Below, piece by piece: positions 56,813-64,000 of a stretch of 64,000 nt of DNA (the first letter of the stretch is position 1; every line of letters starts with the position of its first letter). Location of the stretch: the NCBI RefSeq assembly GCF_934747485.1, contig NZ_CAKVGN010000003.1, forward strand, positions 1-64,000. The letters are read 5' to 3'. Origin of the DNA: an uncultured Brachyspira sp. (GTDB taxonomy: Bacteria; Spirochaetota; Brachyspiria; Brachyspirales; Brachyspiraceae). Under the pieces are notes generated by a model that worked only from the letters and a program-made list of their open reading frames with translations, searched no databases and had not been told where the DNA came from. Both the position numbers and the translations under genes were made by a program.

Positions 56813-57757
56813 ATGAAAAAAGTTATTGTTATTTTTAGTTTTTTATTATTGCTCAGCTGCAGTAAGAGTAATAATAAGAATTATATTTTTGCTACAGGCG
56901 GTACTAGCGGTACATATTATTCATTTGGAGGGGCTATAGCTAATATATGGAATAGCAATATAGAGGCTATGAATGTTACTGCACAGTCTACTGGTGCATC
57001 TGCTGAGAATTTAAGATTATTAAATATGCATGAGGCGGATTTAGCTTTAGTTCAAAATGATGTTATGTATTATGCTTATAATGGAAGTGATATTTTTGAC
57101 GGAGAGGTTTTAACTAATTTTTCTGCAATGCTTACATTATATCCGGAGATTGTTCAAATAGCTGCTACAAAATCAAGCGGTATTACTAATATAGCAAGTA
57201 TGAAAGGAAAGAGAGTATCAGTAGGAGATGCTGGAAGCGGTGTTGAATTTAATGCTAAACAAATATTAGAAGCTTATGGTTTAACTTTTAATGATATACA
57301 AAAATCAAGTCTTTCTTTCAAAGAATCTAGCGATGGTTTACAAAATGGCACATTAGATGCTTGTTTTATAGTTGCAGGAATTCCTAATGCTGCTTTACAG
57401 GAATTATCATTATCTACTGATATAGTAATGGTTGGTTTGGACGATGTTGAGATTGCTGATATAATGAAGAAATATAATTATTATACAGAAGCGGTTATAC
57501 CTGCTAATACTTATAAGGGAGTTACTTCTGATACTAAGGCACTTGCTGTAAAAGCTACAATAGCTGTTAATAACAATATACCTGAAGATGTTGTTTATAA
57601 TATGTTAAAAACTTTGTTTGATAAACAAGCTGACTTGATTACAGCACATGCTAAAGGTGAGGAATTAGATATTAATCAATCTTATGAAGGAATATCTATA
57701 CCTTTTCACAGCGGTGCTTTAAAATATTATCAAGAATTAGGATATCAAGTAAAATAA
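56813..57757 (+). CDS. TAXI-family TRAP transporter solute-binding lipoprotein
   Basis: A 314-residue lipoprotein (lipobox LLLSC, Cys about residue 15). The mature start YIFATGGTSGTYYSFGGAIAN and the motif VGDAGSGVEFNAKQILEAYG are hallmarks of TAXI proteins, which bind small anions such as glutamate or other dicarboxylates. The exact ligand is unknown. AAGGGG lies 7 nt before the ATG at 56813; an upstream ATG at 56795 would spoil the signal peptide. It is first in a three-gene operon with the DUF1850 and fused-permease genes. Confidence 0.92.
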   Translation: MKKVIVIFSFLLLLSCSKSNNKNYIFATGGTSGTYYSFGGAIANIWNSNIEAMNVTAQSTGASAENLRLLNMHEADLALVQNDVMYYAYNGSDIFDGEVLTNFSAMLTLYPEIVQIAATKSSGITNIASMKGKRVSVGDAGSGVEFNAKQILEAYGLTFNDIQKSSLSFKESSDGLQNGTLDACFIVAGIPNAALQELSLSTDIVMVGLDDVEIADIMKKYNYYTEAVIPANTYKGVTSDTKALAVKATIAVNNNIPEDVVYNMLKTLFDKQADLITAHAKGEELDINQSYEGISIPFHSGALKYYQELGYQVK

Positions 57758-57773
57758 TATAATATATTATTTT

Positions 57774-58271
57774 ATGAAAAAACTTATTATACTATTATTA
57801 TTATCTTTACTGCTTTTTATTACTATTATTCCTATATTTCCGAGATTAGTATTAGAAAGCGTAAAAGATAATAATAATAAATATATATTTAATTTAATAA
57901 AAAAAGAATTTATAATTTCATACACGCATTCAGTTAATAAAGGCAGAGTTAGTGATTATTATATTATAGATGAGAATTATAATATAATATTATACAAAAC
58001 AACTTTCGTTTCTTATGGTGCTGGTATAGCTGAACCTGAAAATAATGAAAATATTATTATTAAAGATGATAATATAGAAATTAATAATATAAACAAAGTT
58101 ATTAGAGATTTTTATTTATTTGTGGGCATTGTTGCTGAGCATAGCATAACGGCAGATGACAAAGAAATAATGCTTAAAAGTTTGTTTAAACCTCAGACTA
58201 ATATAAAGATAAAATATATAAAAGTATCATTAATTGATTTAATAAAAAATATGATAAGGGGGAGTAAATGA
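57774..58271 (+). CDS. DUF1850 protein of the TRAP-TAXI operon
   Basis: A 165-residue protein with one N-terminal TM or signal segment (LIILLLLSLLLFITIIPIFP). FIISYTHSVNKGRVSDYYII is the DUF1850 core. DUF1850 genes are found next to TAXI transporters, and the protein is thought to be an accessory, without known mechanism. It begins 16 bp after the binding protein and overlaps the permease gene by 4 bp (ATGA), so the operon is tightly coupled. Confidence 0.85.
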   Translation: MKKLIILLLLSLLLFITIIPIFPRLVLESVKDNNNKYIFNLIKKEFIISYTHSVNKGRVSDYYIIDENYNIILYKTTFVSYGAGIAEPENNENIIIKDDNIEINNINKVIRDFYLFVGIVAEHSITADDKEIMLKSLFKPQTNIKIKYIKVSLIDLIKNMIRGSK

Positions 58272-60238
58272 AGCATAATAATCATGATATCATACATGTA
58301 ACGGCAGAAGAATTAGATGATTATATGAGCAAATATGACAGTGAATCGAGATACAGAAGATTTAAAGATTGGAAGAAATATTTAATTATAATTATATCAG
58401 TAGCTTTTTGTTTGTTTCAGCTTTATTCTATTTTATCCGGCAAGATAACTGCCCAAGTTGTGAGGGCTACGCATTTAGCTTTTGTTATGGCACTTGCATA
58501 TTTACTTTTTCCTGCCATGAAAGATATGCCTAAAGATAAACTTCCTTGGTATGATGTGATAATTGCAATAGTTGGTGCTTGTTCTTGGCTGTATATCACT
58601 ATTAATTTTGACAGTTTAATAAGAAGGGCTGGTATATACAACACTACTGATATTATTATTGGCATAATAGGAATATTGATTTTATTTGAAGCTTGCAGAA
58701 GAATAGTGGGTACTCCTATACTTATAATATCATTAGTTTTTATAGTTTATGCTTTATTTGGTGCATATGCACCCGGATTTTTAAATCATAGAGGATATTC
58801 TATACAAAGACTTGTTTCACATTTATATTATAATACTGAAGGTATAATGGGTACACCTATTGGGGCATCTGCTACATTTATTTTCTTATTTATATTTTTT
58901 GGTGCTTTGCTTGATAAGACAGGAATAGGTCAGTTTTTTATAGATATATGTAATGCTATAGCTGGAAGTTATGACGGAGGTCCTGCAAAGGTTGCTGTAC
59001 TTACGAGTGCGATGTTTGGTACTGTTTCTGGAAGTTCTGTTTCAAATACTGTTGGTACAGGAAGTTTTACTATACCTATGATGAAGTCTTTAGGATATAG
59101 AGCTGAGTTTGCGGGAGCTGTTGAGGCTTCTGCTTCTACGGGCGGGCAATTAATGCCTCCTATAATGGGTGCTGCTTCTTTTTTGATGGCTGAGAGTTTG
59201 GGTATACCTTATAAAGAGGTTGCCAAGGCTGCTATTATACCTGCTATACTTTATTTTACTGGTATATTTATAATGGTGCATTTGGAGGCTAAAAAGACTG
59301 GGCTTAAAGGTTTATCAAAAGATTCTCTTCCAAAGATTGGCGAGCTTTTAATGAAGAAGGGTTATTTGGTTATTCCTCTTGCTACTATAATATATTTCTT
59401 TGTGCTTGGTAAAACTGCTATATACGCTGGGCTTATGGGAATAATTGCTGCGGGGTTGGTTGCTATTGTTAACTCTATAGTTGATATAATTCTTAAGAGA
59501 GAGAGAAGTTTCACTTTTAATGATTTAATAGATGTATTTGTTAATGGAGCAAGAAACATTATAAGTGTTGCTGTTGCTTGTGCTATGGCTGGCATTATAA
59601 TAGGTGTTATTACATTAACAGGTTTAGGCTTAAAGATTGGTGCGGGGCTTATATCTATATCTGGCGGAATATCTATACTTCTCCTTATGCTTACTATGAT
59701 TAGCTCTATAATACTTGGTATGGGTGTGCCTACAACTGCCAATTACTTAATTACTTCTACCATTGCTGCGGGTGCTATAATAGGGCTTGGATTTGAACCT
59801 TTGGCTGCTCATATGTTTGTATTTTATTTTGGTATAATAGCTGATGTTACGCCTCCTGTTGCTTTGGCTGCTATGGCTGGTGCTGCTATTGCTAAGTCTG
59901 ACCCGCTTAAGACGGGTTTTGAGGCTACGAAGCTTTCTATAGGTGCTTTTATTATACCTTATATGTTTGTATTTAATCCGCAGATACTTATGATTAATAC
60001 TACTTTTATTGAGGTTGTACCTATACTTATTACTTCGCTTATTGGTATGTTTGGAGTATCTGCTGGTCTTGATGGATATGTATTTAGAAAATGTAACTTT
60101 ATTGAGAGGATTTTATTTATAGCGGCTGGGCTTTTGTCTATATATCCTGAGTTTTACACTGATATCATAGGAATAGGCTTGATAGTGGTTCTTATAATAT
60201 TACAATTATTAACGAGAAAGAAAAAGGCTGTTGCTTAA
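58268..60238 (+). CDS. TRAP transporter fused permease (4TM/12TM)
   Basis: A 656-residue inner-membrane protein joining the small DctQ-like and large DctM-like subunits. The N-terminal ~200 residues hold the small-subunit-like TM helices. From ~200 the DctM part has ATFIFLFIFFGALLDKTGIG, GSSVSNTVGTGSFTIPMMKS and EASASTGGQLMPPIMGAASF, typical of fused TAXI permeases. It works as a sodium- or proton-coupled importer with the binding protein. GGGGG precedes the ATG that overlaps the DUF1850 stop. Strong terminator downstream. Confidence 0.94.
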   Translation: MKHNNHDIIHVTAEELDDYMSKYDSESRYRRFKDWKKYLIIIISVAFCLFQLYSILSGKITAQVVRATHLAFVMALAYLLFPAMKDMPKDKLPWYDVIIAIVGACSWLYITINFDSLIRRAGIYNTTDIIIGIIGILILFEACRRIVGTPILIISLVFIVYALFGAYAPGFLNHRGYSIQRLVSHLYYNTEGIMGTPIGASATFIFLFIFFGALLDKTGIGQFFIDICNAIAGSYDGGPAKVAVLTSAMFGTVSGSSVSNTVGTGSFTIPMMKSLGYRAEFAGAVEASASTGGQLMPPIMGAASFLMAESLGIPYKEVAKAAIIPAILYFTGIFIMVHLEAKKTGLKGLSKDSLPKIGELLMKKGYLVIPLATIIYFFVLGKTAIYAGLMGIIAAGLVAIVNSIVDIILKRERSFTFNDLIDVFVNGARNIISVAVACAMAGIIIGVITLTGLGLKIGAGLISISGGISILLLMLTMISSIILGMGVPTTANYLITSTIAAGAIIGLGFEPLAAHMFVFYFGIIADVTPPVALAAMAGAAIAKSDPLKTGFEATKLSIGAFIIPYMFVFNPQILMINTTFIEVVPILITSLIGMFGVSAGLDGYVFRKCNFIERILFIAAGLLSIYPEFYTDIIGIGLIVVLIILQLLTRKKKAVA

Positions 60239-60252
60239 ATAAACTTATAAAT

Positions 60253-60283
60253 AAAAGGGGGCTTATTAGCAGCCCCTTTTTTA
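60253..60283 (+). terminator. TRAP operon terminator
   Basis: AAAAGGGGGC pairs with GCCCCTTTT around a short loop, with T bases after it, 14 bp past the permease stop. Confidence 0.85.
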
Positions 60284-60317
60284 ATTATTATTACATATTT
60301 ACTTATTATCTATTTAT

Positions 60318-61727
60318 TTATTCATTTGCATTCCATTGGCTCACTGCATCATCGTTTGATAATTCTGAAATTGAGTTCTTATTAAATTTAGGTTCTTTAT
60401 GCTCTTTTAATTGTGATACATAATGTTTTGTAAGTAAATATACAGGCTTATTGAGTATTATTAAAATGACAATGTTAAGCAATGCCATAACGCCCATAAA
60501 CATATCGCCTGCTCCCCATATAGTTTTAAACTCTGCTAATGAACCTGCAAATACCATAGCTATAGTCATAAGCCCAACTATTACATATGAAACCATATTA
60601 TCTTTTAAAGCAAAAGCACCTGTTTTTATATAAAAGAAATTACCAAGTATAGAGCTGTAAGATAACAACAATATACATACAGTGATAAAATAAGAACCAA
60701 AACTTCCCAAATGAGATTCCATAGCATATTGGAAAAGCTTTATTCCTTCCATATCTTTAACAGCATTCATAGCTTCTGGAGATAGCAAAAGTATAAAACC
60801 AGAAATAGAACATATAAGCAAAGTATCTGTAAATACAGAGAACATTTGTATAAGCCCCTGTTTACAAGGGTGAGAAGTATGAGCGGCAGCCGCTGCATGT
60901 GGTGCTCCTCCCATACCTGCTTCATTTGAGAATAATCCTCTTTTTAATCCGTTTGAAATGGTTGCTCCTATGGCTCCTCCAAACATTGCACTTGGTTTAA
61001 AAGCTTGTACGAATATATTCTGAAATACTAAAGGCACTGATGATAAATTAGTAAAGAATATATAAAGCCCTATAAGTATATATGGTATTGCCATAACAGG
61101 AACTATAAATACGCAGGCATGTGTTATTGTGTCTCTTTTTTTGCTGAATAATATCAATGCTGTAATAATTGTTAAAGCAATAGCAGTAATCATTACAGAT
61201 ACATTATATTTTGATAAAGCATTTGATATAGTATTTGCCTGAACACCGTTAAAAGTAGTGTAGGTGAATATCATACATAATGCAAATATAGTAGCGATTA
61301 TTGGTTTTTTGAGTTTGCTTTTTATATAAAAAGAAGCTCCTCCTATAAACTTTCCTTGAGAATCTTTTTCTTTATATAATTGAGCGAGTGTACTTTCAGT
61401 AAAAGCCAAACTTCCGCCCAAAAGAGCCATAAGCCACATCCAAAATAATGCTCCCGGTCCTCCTGCAGAAATAGCCCCCATAACTCCAGTAATGTTTCCT
61501 GTGCCTACTCTTGAAGCAGTGCTTATACAAAAACTTACAAATCCTGATACTCCGTCACCTTTTTCATGTTTTGAAAATAGAAGTTTTAGAGCATGTATAG
61601 AGTGTGAAATTTGTATTCCTTTGAGTCTAATAGTAAAAAATACAGCCACCACAAAAAATACAGATAAGAGCAAATATCCATACATAACATTATTTGTGTT
61701 TGTTATAATAGCATTAATAATATTCAT
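60318..61727 (-). CDS. Sodium:alanine symporter family (AGCS) transporter
   Basis: A 469-residue inner-membrane amino-acid importer with about eleven TM helices. Family motifs are GTGNITGVMGAISAGGPGAL (residues ~73-92) and GGAPHAAAAAHTSHPCKQGL (~277-296). Members take up alanine or glycine with sodium; this one's specificity is not certain. The C-terminal tail is hydrophilic. It stands alone, convergent with the TRAP operon. Confidence 0.93.
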   Translation of the reverse strand: MNIINAIITNTNNVMYGYLLLSVFFVVAVFFTIRLKGIQISHSIHALKLLFSKHEKGDGVSGFVSFCISTASRVGTGNITGVMGAISAGGPGALFWMWLMALLGGSLAFTESTLAQLYKEKDSQGKFIGGASFYIKSKLKKPIIATIFALCMIFTYTTFNGVQANTISNALSKYNVSVMITAIALTIITALILFSKKRDTITHACVFIVPVMAIPYILIGLYIFFTNLSSVPLVFQNIFVQAFKPSAMFGGAIGATISNGLKRGLFSNEAGMGGAPHAAAAAHTSHPCKQGLIQMFSVFTDTLLICSISGFILLLSPEAMNAVKDMEGIKLFQYAMESHLGSFGSYFITVCILLLSYSSILGNFFYIKTGAFALKDNMVSYVIVGLMTIAMVFAGSLAEFKTIWGAGDMFMGVMALLNIVILIILNKPVYLLTKHYVSQLKEHKEPKFNKNSISELSNDDAVSQWNANE

Positions 61728-61906
61728 AAGTATATCCTTTATCTTATAAAAAAATTATAAATATTAGAATTTAATGAATTACTAATCATAGTATTGTAAA
61801 AAATATATATTATTTTTTTGATTTTGTCAAAAAGTTTTTATATATAGTTTGAAATGTATTTAAATATATTTGATTTTTATCAATGTATAATAGGGCAAAA
61901 ATATAA

Positions 61907-63052
61907 TTATTTTTTTAATATAGTTGCTATTATATAAAATTTTATTCTATCCATGTGATTATTTATTGGGTCTAAGCCTAGTATTTCCTTAATTTTTTTC
62001 ATTCTATATAAAATTGTATTTCTATGCATAAATAGTTTTTCACATGTTTTGTTTATATTCATATCGCAATTACTCATTGTGATTATTGTTTCTTTAAAAG
62101 CTATGTTTTTATTAATTATGTTCAAAGTATTTTTTAATATCATATAAGAACTAAAATATCCTTCATTTAGAATAATATATTCTAACATATAATCTTCTAT
62201 AAAATATGTATTATTATTTGTGTGTGCTATATAATTAAATAAGAAGTTAGCTTGTTCAAAGCTTTTATGCATATCTTCTAAATTGTTTACTATGCAGCCG
62301 CACATAGCAAAAAATTTTATATCTATATTAATTTCATTTCTAAGGCTTGTAAAAAAATAATTAATAATTTTCTTTTTATCTTGTATTTTTTCTTTGCTAT
62401 TAAAACTTTTTATTATAATAAATTGTTTATTACCAATATATGTTATTATATCTTGTTTGTAAAAATATTTTATATTTTGTAATTTATTGATTAGATATTC
62501 AGATATTTTATACATATCATATTTTCCATTGTTTTCAATTTTTAATAAACATACATTTCTATCGATATCAAATGAATAATTATTATTTTCTGCCCAAATA
62601 TTAATAGAAGATACATAATTATGGCAATCTTTAGATATAATTTTATATATATAATTATTTAATGTAGTTTGTTTTAATATCTGTTTATCTATATCTATTT
62701 CTCTTCTAATTAATATTTCGGTAAGCATTTTTACCATATTTGCTATTAATTTAATTTCTTTAGGATTACCTGTAACCCCTACAACTCCTATAATTTCGTT
62801 ATTTATAAACAATGGTATATTTACTCCAGGTTTACTGCTTTCAGTATCATTATCTATATAATCAAAATATTCCATACTTTTGGCATTTCTTATAACATCT
62901 AATGCCCCTAAATGTATTTTCCCTATTCTTTTTTCATCTCCGCTTGCAATGATTTCACCATATTCATTCATAATATTAATATTTACTTCATAATTAATAT
63001 TATCCATTATCTCTTTTAATAGTTTTCTTGCTATTTTTTCATCAATAGACAT
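61907..63052 (-). CDS. CdaR/PucR-family sugar diacid regulator
   Basis: A 381-residue transcriptional regulator. The N-terminal ~135 residues are a putative sugar diacid recognition domain (DEKIARKLLKEIMDNINYEV, EIIASGDEKRIGKIHLGALD). The C-terminal PucR-type helix-turn-helix reads MNINKTCEKLFMHRNTILYR with MKKIKEILGLDP. E. coli CdaR activates glucarate, galactarate and glycerate genes. Here it diverges from a 2-hydroxyacid dehydrogenase gene with repeated operator-like boxes between them, so that gene is the probable target. GGAG precedes the ATG. Confidence 0.9.
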   Translation of the reverse strand: MSIDEKIARKLLKEIMDNINYEVNINIMNEYGEIIASGDEKRIGKIHLGALDVIRNAKSMEYFDYIDNDTESSKPGVNIPLFINNEIIGVVGVTGNPKEIKLIANMVKMLTEILIRREIDIDKQILKQTTLNNYIYKIISKDCHNYVSSINIWAENNNYSFDIDRNVCLLKIENNGKYDMYKISEYLINKLQNIKYFYKQDIITYIGNKQFIIIKSFNSKEKIQDKKKIINYFFTSLRNEINIDIKFFAMCGCIVNNLEDMHKSFEQANFLFNYIAHTNNNTYFIEDYMLEYIILNEGYFSSYMILKNTLNIINKNIAFKETIITMSNCDMNINKTCEKLFMHRNTILYRMKKIKEILGLDPINNHMDRIKFYIIATILKK

Positions 63053-63072
63053 AACAAATTATTCTCCATTTG

Positions 63073-63217
63073 TTTTGTATATAATAGATATTTCGTACAA
63101 AATATGTATAAATATTATAATAAAAAAACAAAATATACACAATAATATTATGTAATTATCTATAGTTTTGTATATTTTATACAAAAAAGATTTTCATTAT
63201 TATACCATTTGTATAAA
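63073..63217. promoter_or_regulatory. Repeated TTTTGTATA boxes in a divergent promoter region
   Basis: A perfect inverted repeat TTTTGTATA (63166-63174) and TATACAAAA (63178-63186) with 3 nt between. Single boxes occur at 63073-63081 (TTTTGTATA), 63096-63102 (TACAAAA) and 63208-63217 (TTTGTATAAA). They lie between the regulator and dehydrogenase genes and are candidate CdaR operators. Confidence 0.55.
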
Positions 63218-63281
63218 GATTATGCCTTTAATTTGAATATAATTATTAAGCATGAATAAAATTTTATGAATGGATATTCAA

Positions 63282-64000
63282 ATGAAAATAATAGCATATT
63301 CTGTTAGAGATGAAGAGATAGAAATATTTAATTCTATTTCATTTAATCTTGGTTTTGAAATAAAATTAGTTTCTCAGCATTTAACAGAAGATAATATAAA
63401 TCTTGCTGAAGGATTTGATGCTGTAATATTTACAGGTTCAGGTACTGTAAATAGAAAAGTATTAGAGATGATGAAGAAGTTTAATATTAAATTTGCTTCA
63501 ACAAAGTCTGCAGGGACGGATAATATAGATTTAAAATCGGCAAAAGAGTTAGAAATAAAATTTGCAAATGTTCCAAGCTATTCTCCAAATTCAGTAAGTG
63601 AATATGCTATTTTGTGTGTTCTTGCTCTACTTAGAAATTATAATAAATATATAACAAGAATCAATAATCAAGATTTCACAATAAAGAATTTACTTGCTAA
63701 AGAAATAAGAAATCAAGTAATAGGCGTAGTAGGTGTTGGAAAAATAGGTTCACTTACTGTAAAACATTTAAGCGGATTTTCTCCTAAAAAAATACTTGTA
63801 AATGATGTGTTTGAAAAAGATGAATTAAAAGCTATAGCTGAATATGTTTCTTTAGATGAAATATATAAAAATAGTGATGTGATAATTTATCATATTCCAT
63901 TATTAGAAGAGACAAGGTATTTGATTAATGCTCATTCTATATCAAAGATGAAAGATGGAGTAATTATAATTAACCTTTCAAGAGGAGAAATATTAAACAC
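63282..64000 (+). CDS. D-2-hydroxyacid dehydrogenase, cut by window end
   Basis: The first 239 residues of an NAD-dependent D-isomer-specific 2-hydroxyacid dehydrogenase (D-lactate dehydrogenase or hydroxyglutarate-type). The N-terminal catalytic domain includes KFASTKSAGTDNIDLKSAK, VPSYSPNSVSEYAI is the usual loop, and the NAD-binding GVVGVGKIGS follows near residue 150. The last bases read VIIINLSRGEILNT, the family's conserved R-G-E region, and the catalytic His lies beyond the window. Divergent from the CdaR-type regulator. Which acid it uses is not decided by the visible part. Confidence 0.9.
   Translation, partial: MKIIAYSVRDEEIEIFNSISFNLGFEIKLVSQHLTEDNINLAEGFDAVIFTGSGTVNRKVLEMMKKFNIKFASTKSAGTDNIDLKSAKELEIKFANVPSYSPNSVSEYAILCVLALLRNYNKYITRINNQDFTIKNLLAKEIRNQVIGVVGVGKIGSLTVKHLSGFSPKKILVNDVFEKDELKAIAEYVSLDEIYKNSDVIIYHIPLLEETRYLINAHSISKMKDGVIIINLSRGEILN

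Overview
The window is a low-G+C chromosome segment, with A/T-rich intergenic DNA and A/T-ending codons, from a spirochaete that is almost certainly a Brachyspira species. The main evidence is a Brachyspira-type variable surface protein (Vsp) gene at 29515-30654, a FlaB-type flagellin behind a sigma-28 promoter, an Rpn/PD-(D/E)XK nuclease gene, and many chemotaxis, TPR, ankyrin and lipoprotein genes. No rRNA, tRNA, CRISPR array or intact insertion sequence was seen.

Layout. 1-5843: leucyl aminopeptidase, a ComFB-family protein, purC, a leaderless tetR-type regulator and two small envelope genes that look acquired. 6684-11413: a TolC-like outer-membrane factor followed directly by an RND pump with no adaptor gene. 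11711-15128: flagellin with a structured leader, a queuosine-precursor transporter (YhhQ), zapA and a coiled-coil protein. 15244-20101: an outer-membrane protein and an ABC sugar importer (binding protein and two permeases, no ATPase). 20183-22178: a tiny Ffh-like ORF and a two-gene P-loop ATPase plus Toprim (DUF3226-like) cassette. 22349-29199: purF, lon, purA and the Rpn nuclease. 29515-34710: vsp and a three-gene phage or gene-transfer-agent remnant (tape-measure-like, large terminase, small terminase-like). 34836-38445: a lipoprotein, an ankyrin protein and a TPR membrane protein. 38811-43516: a beta-glucoside operon (antiterminator, PTS EIIBCA, 6-phospho-beta-glucosidase) with its own terminator leader. 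Its antiterminator gene carries an in-frame stop. 43762-54537: small envelope proteins, CheB, Lnt, a methyl-accepting protein with an extra C-terminal domain, FlgK and a BspA-type LRR lipoprotein. 54823-64000: CoA-disulfide reductase with rhodanese, a TRAP-TAXI transporter, an alanine/sodium symporter, a CdaR-type regulator and a divergent 2-hydroxyacid dehydrogenase cut by the window end.

The intergenic regions carry two families of dispersed modular repeats. One is a composite of short hairpin modules (for example GTTCTTTT-ATTGGTAT-AAAAGAAC and a TTTTTTGCAAC box). The other is a roughly 210-bp element bounded by CGCACGGT/ACCGTGCG and GGGCGGG blocks, with six full or half copies here. The clearest candidates for undescribed biology are the ATPase-Toprim pair, the isolated terminase genes, the flagellin leader (CsrA-like sites), the two leaderless promoters with identical geometry, the MCP C-terminal domain and the two repeat families.
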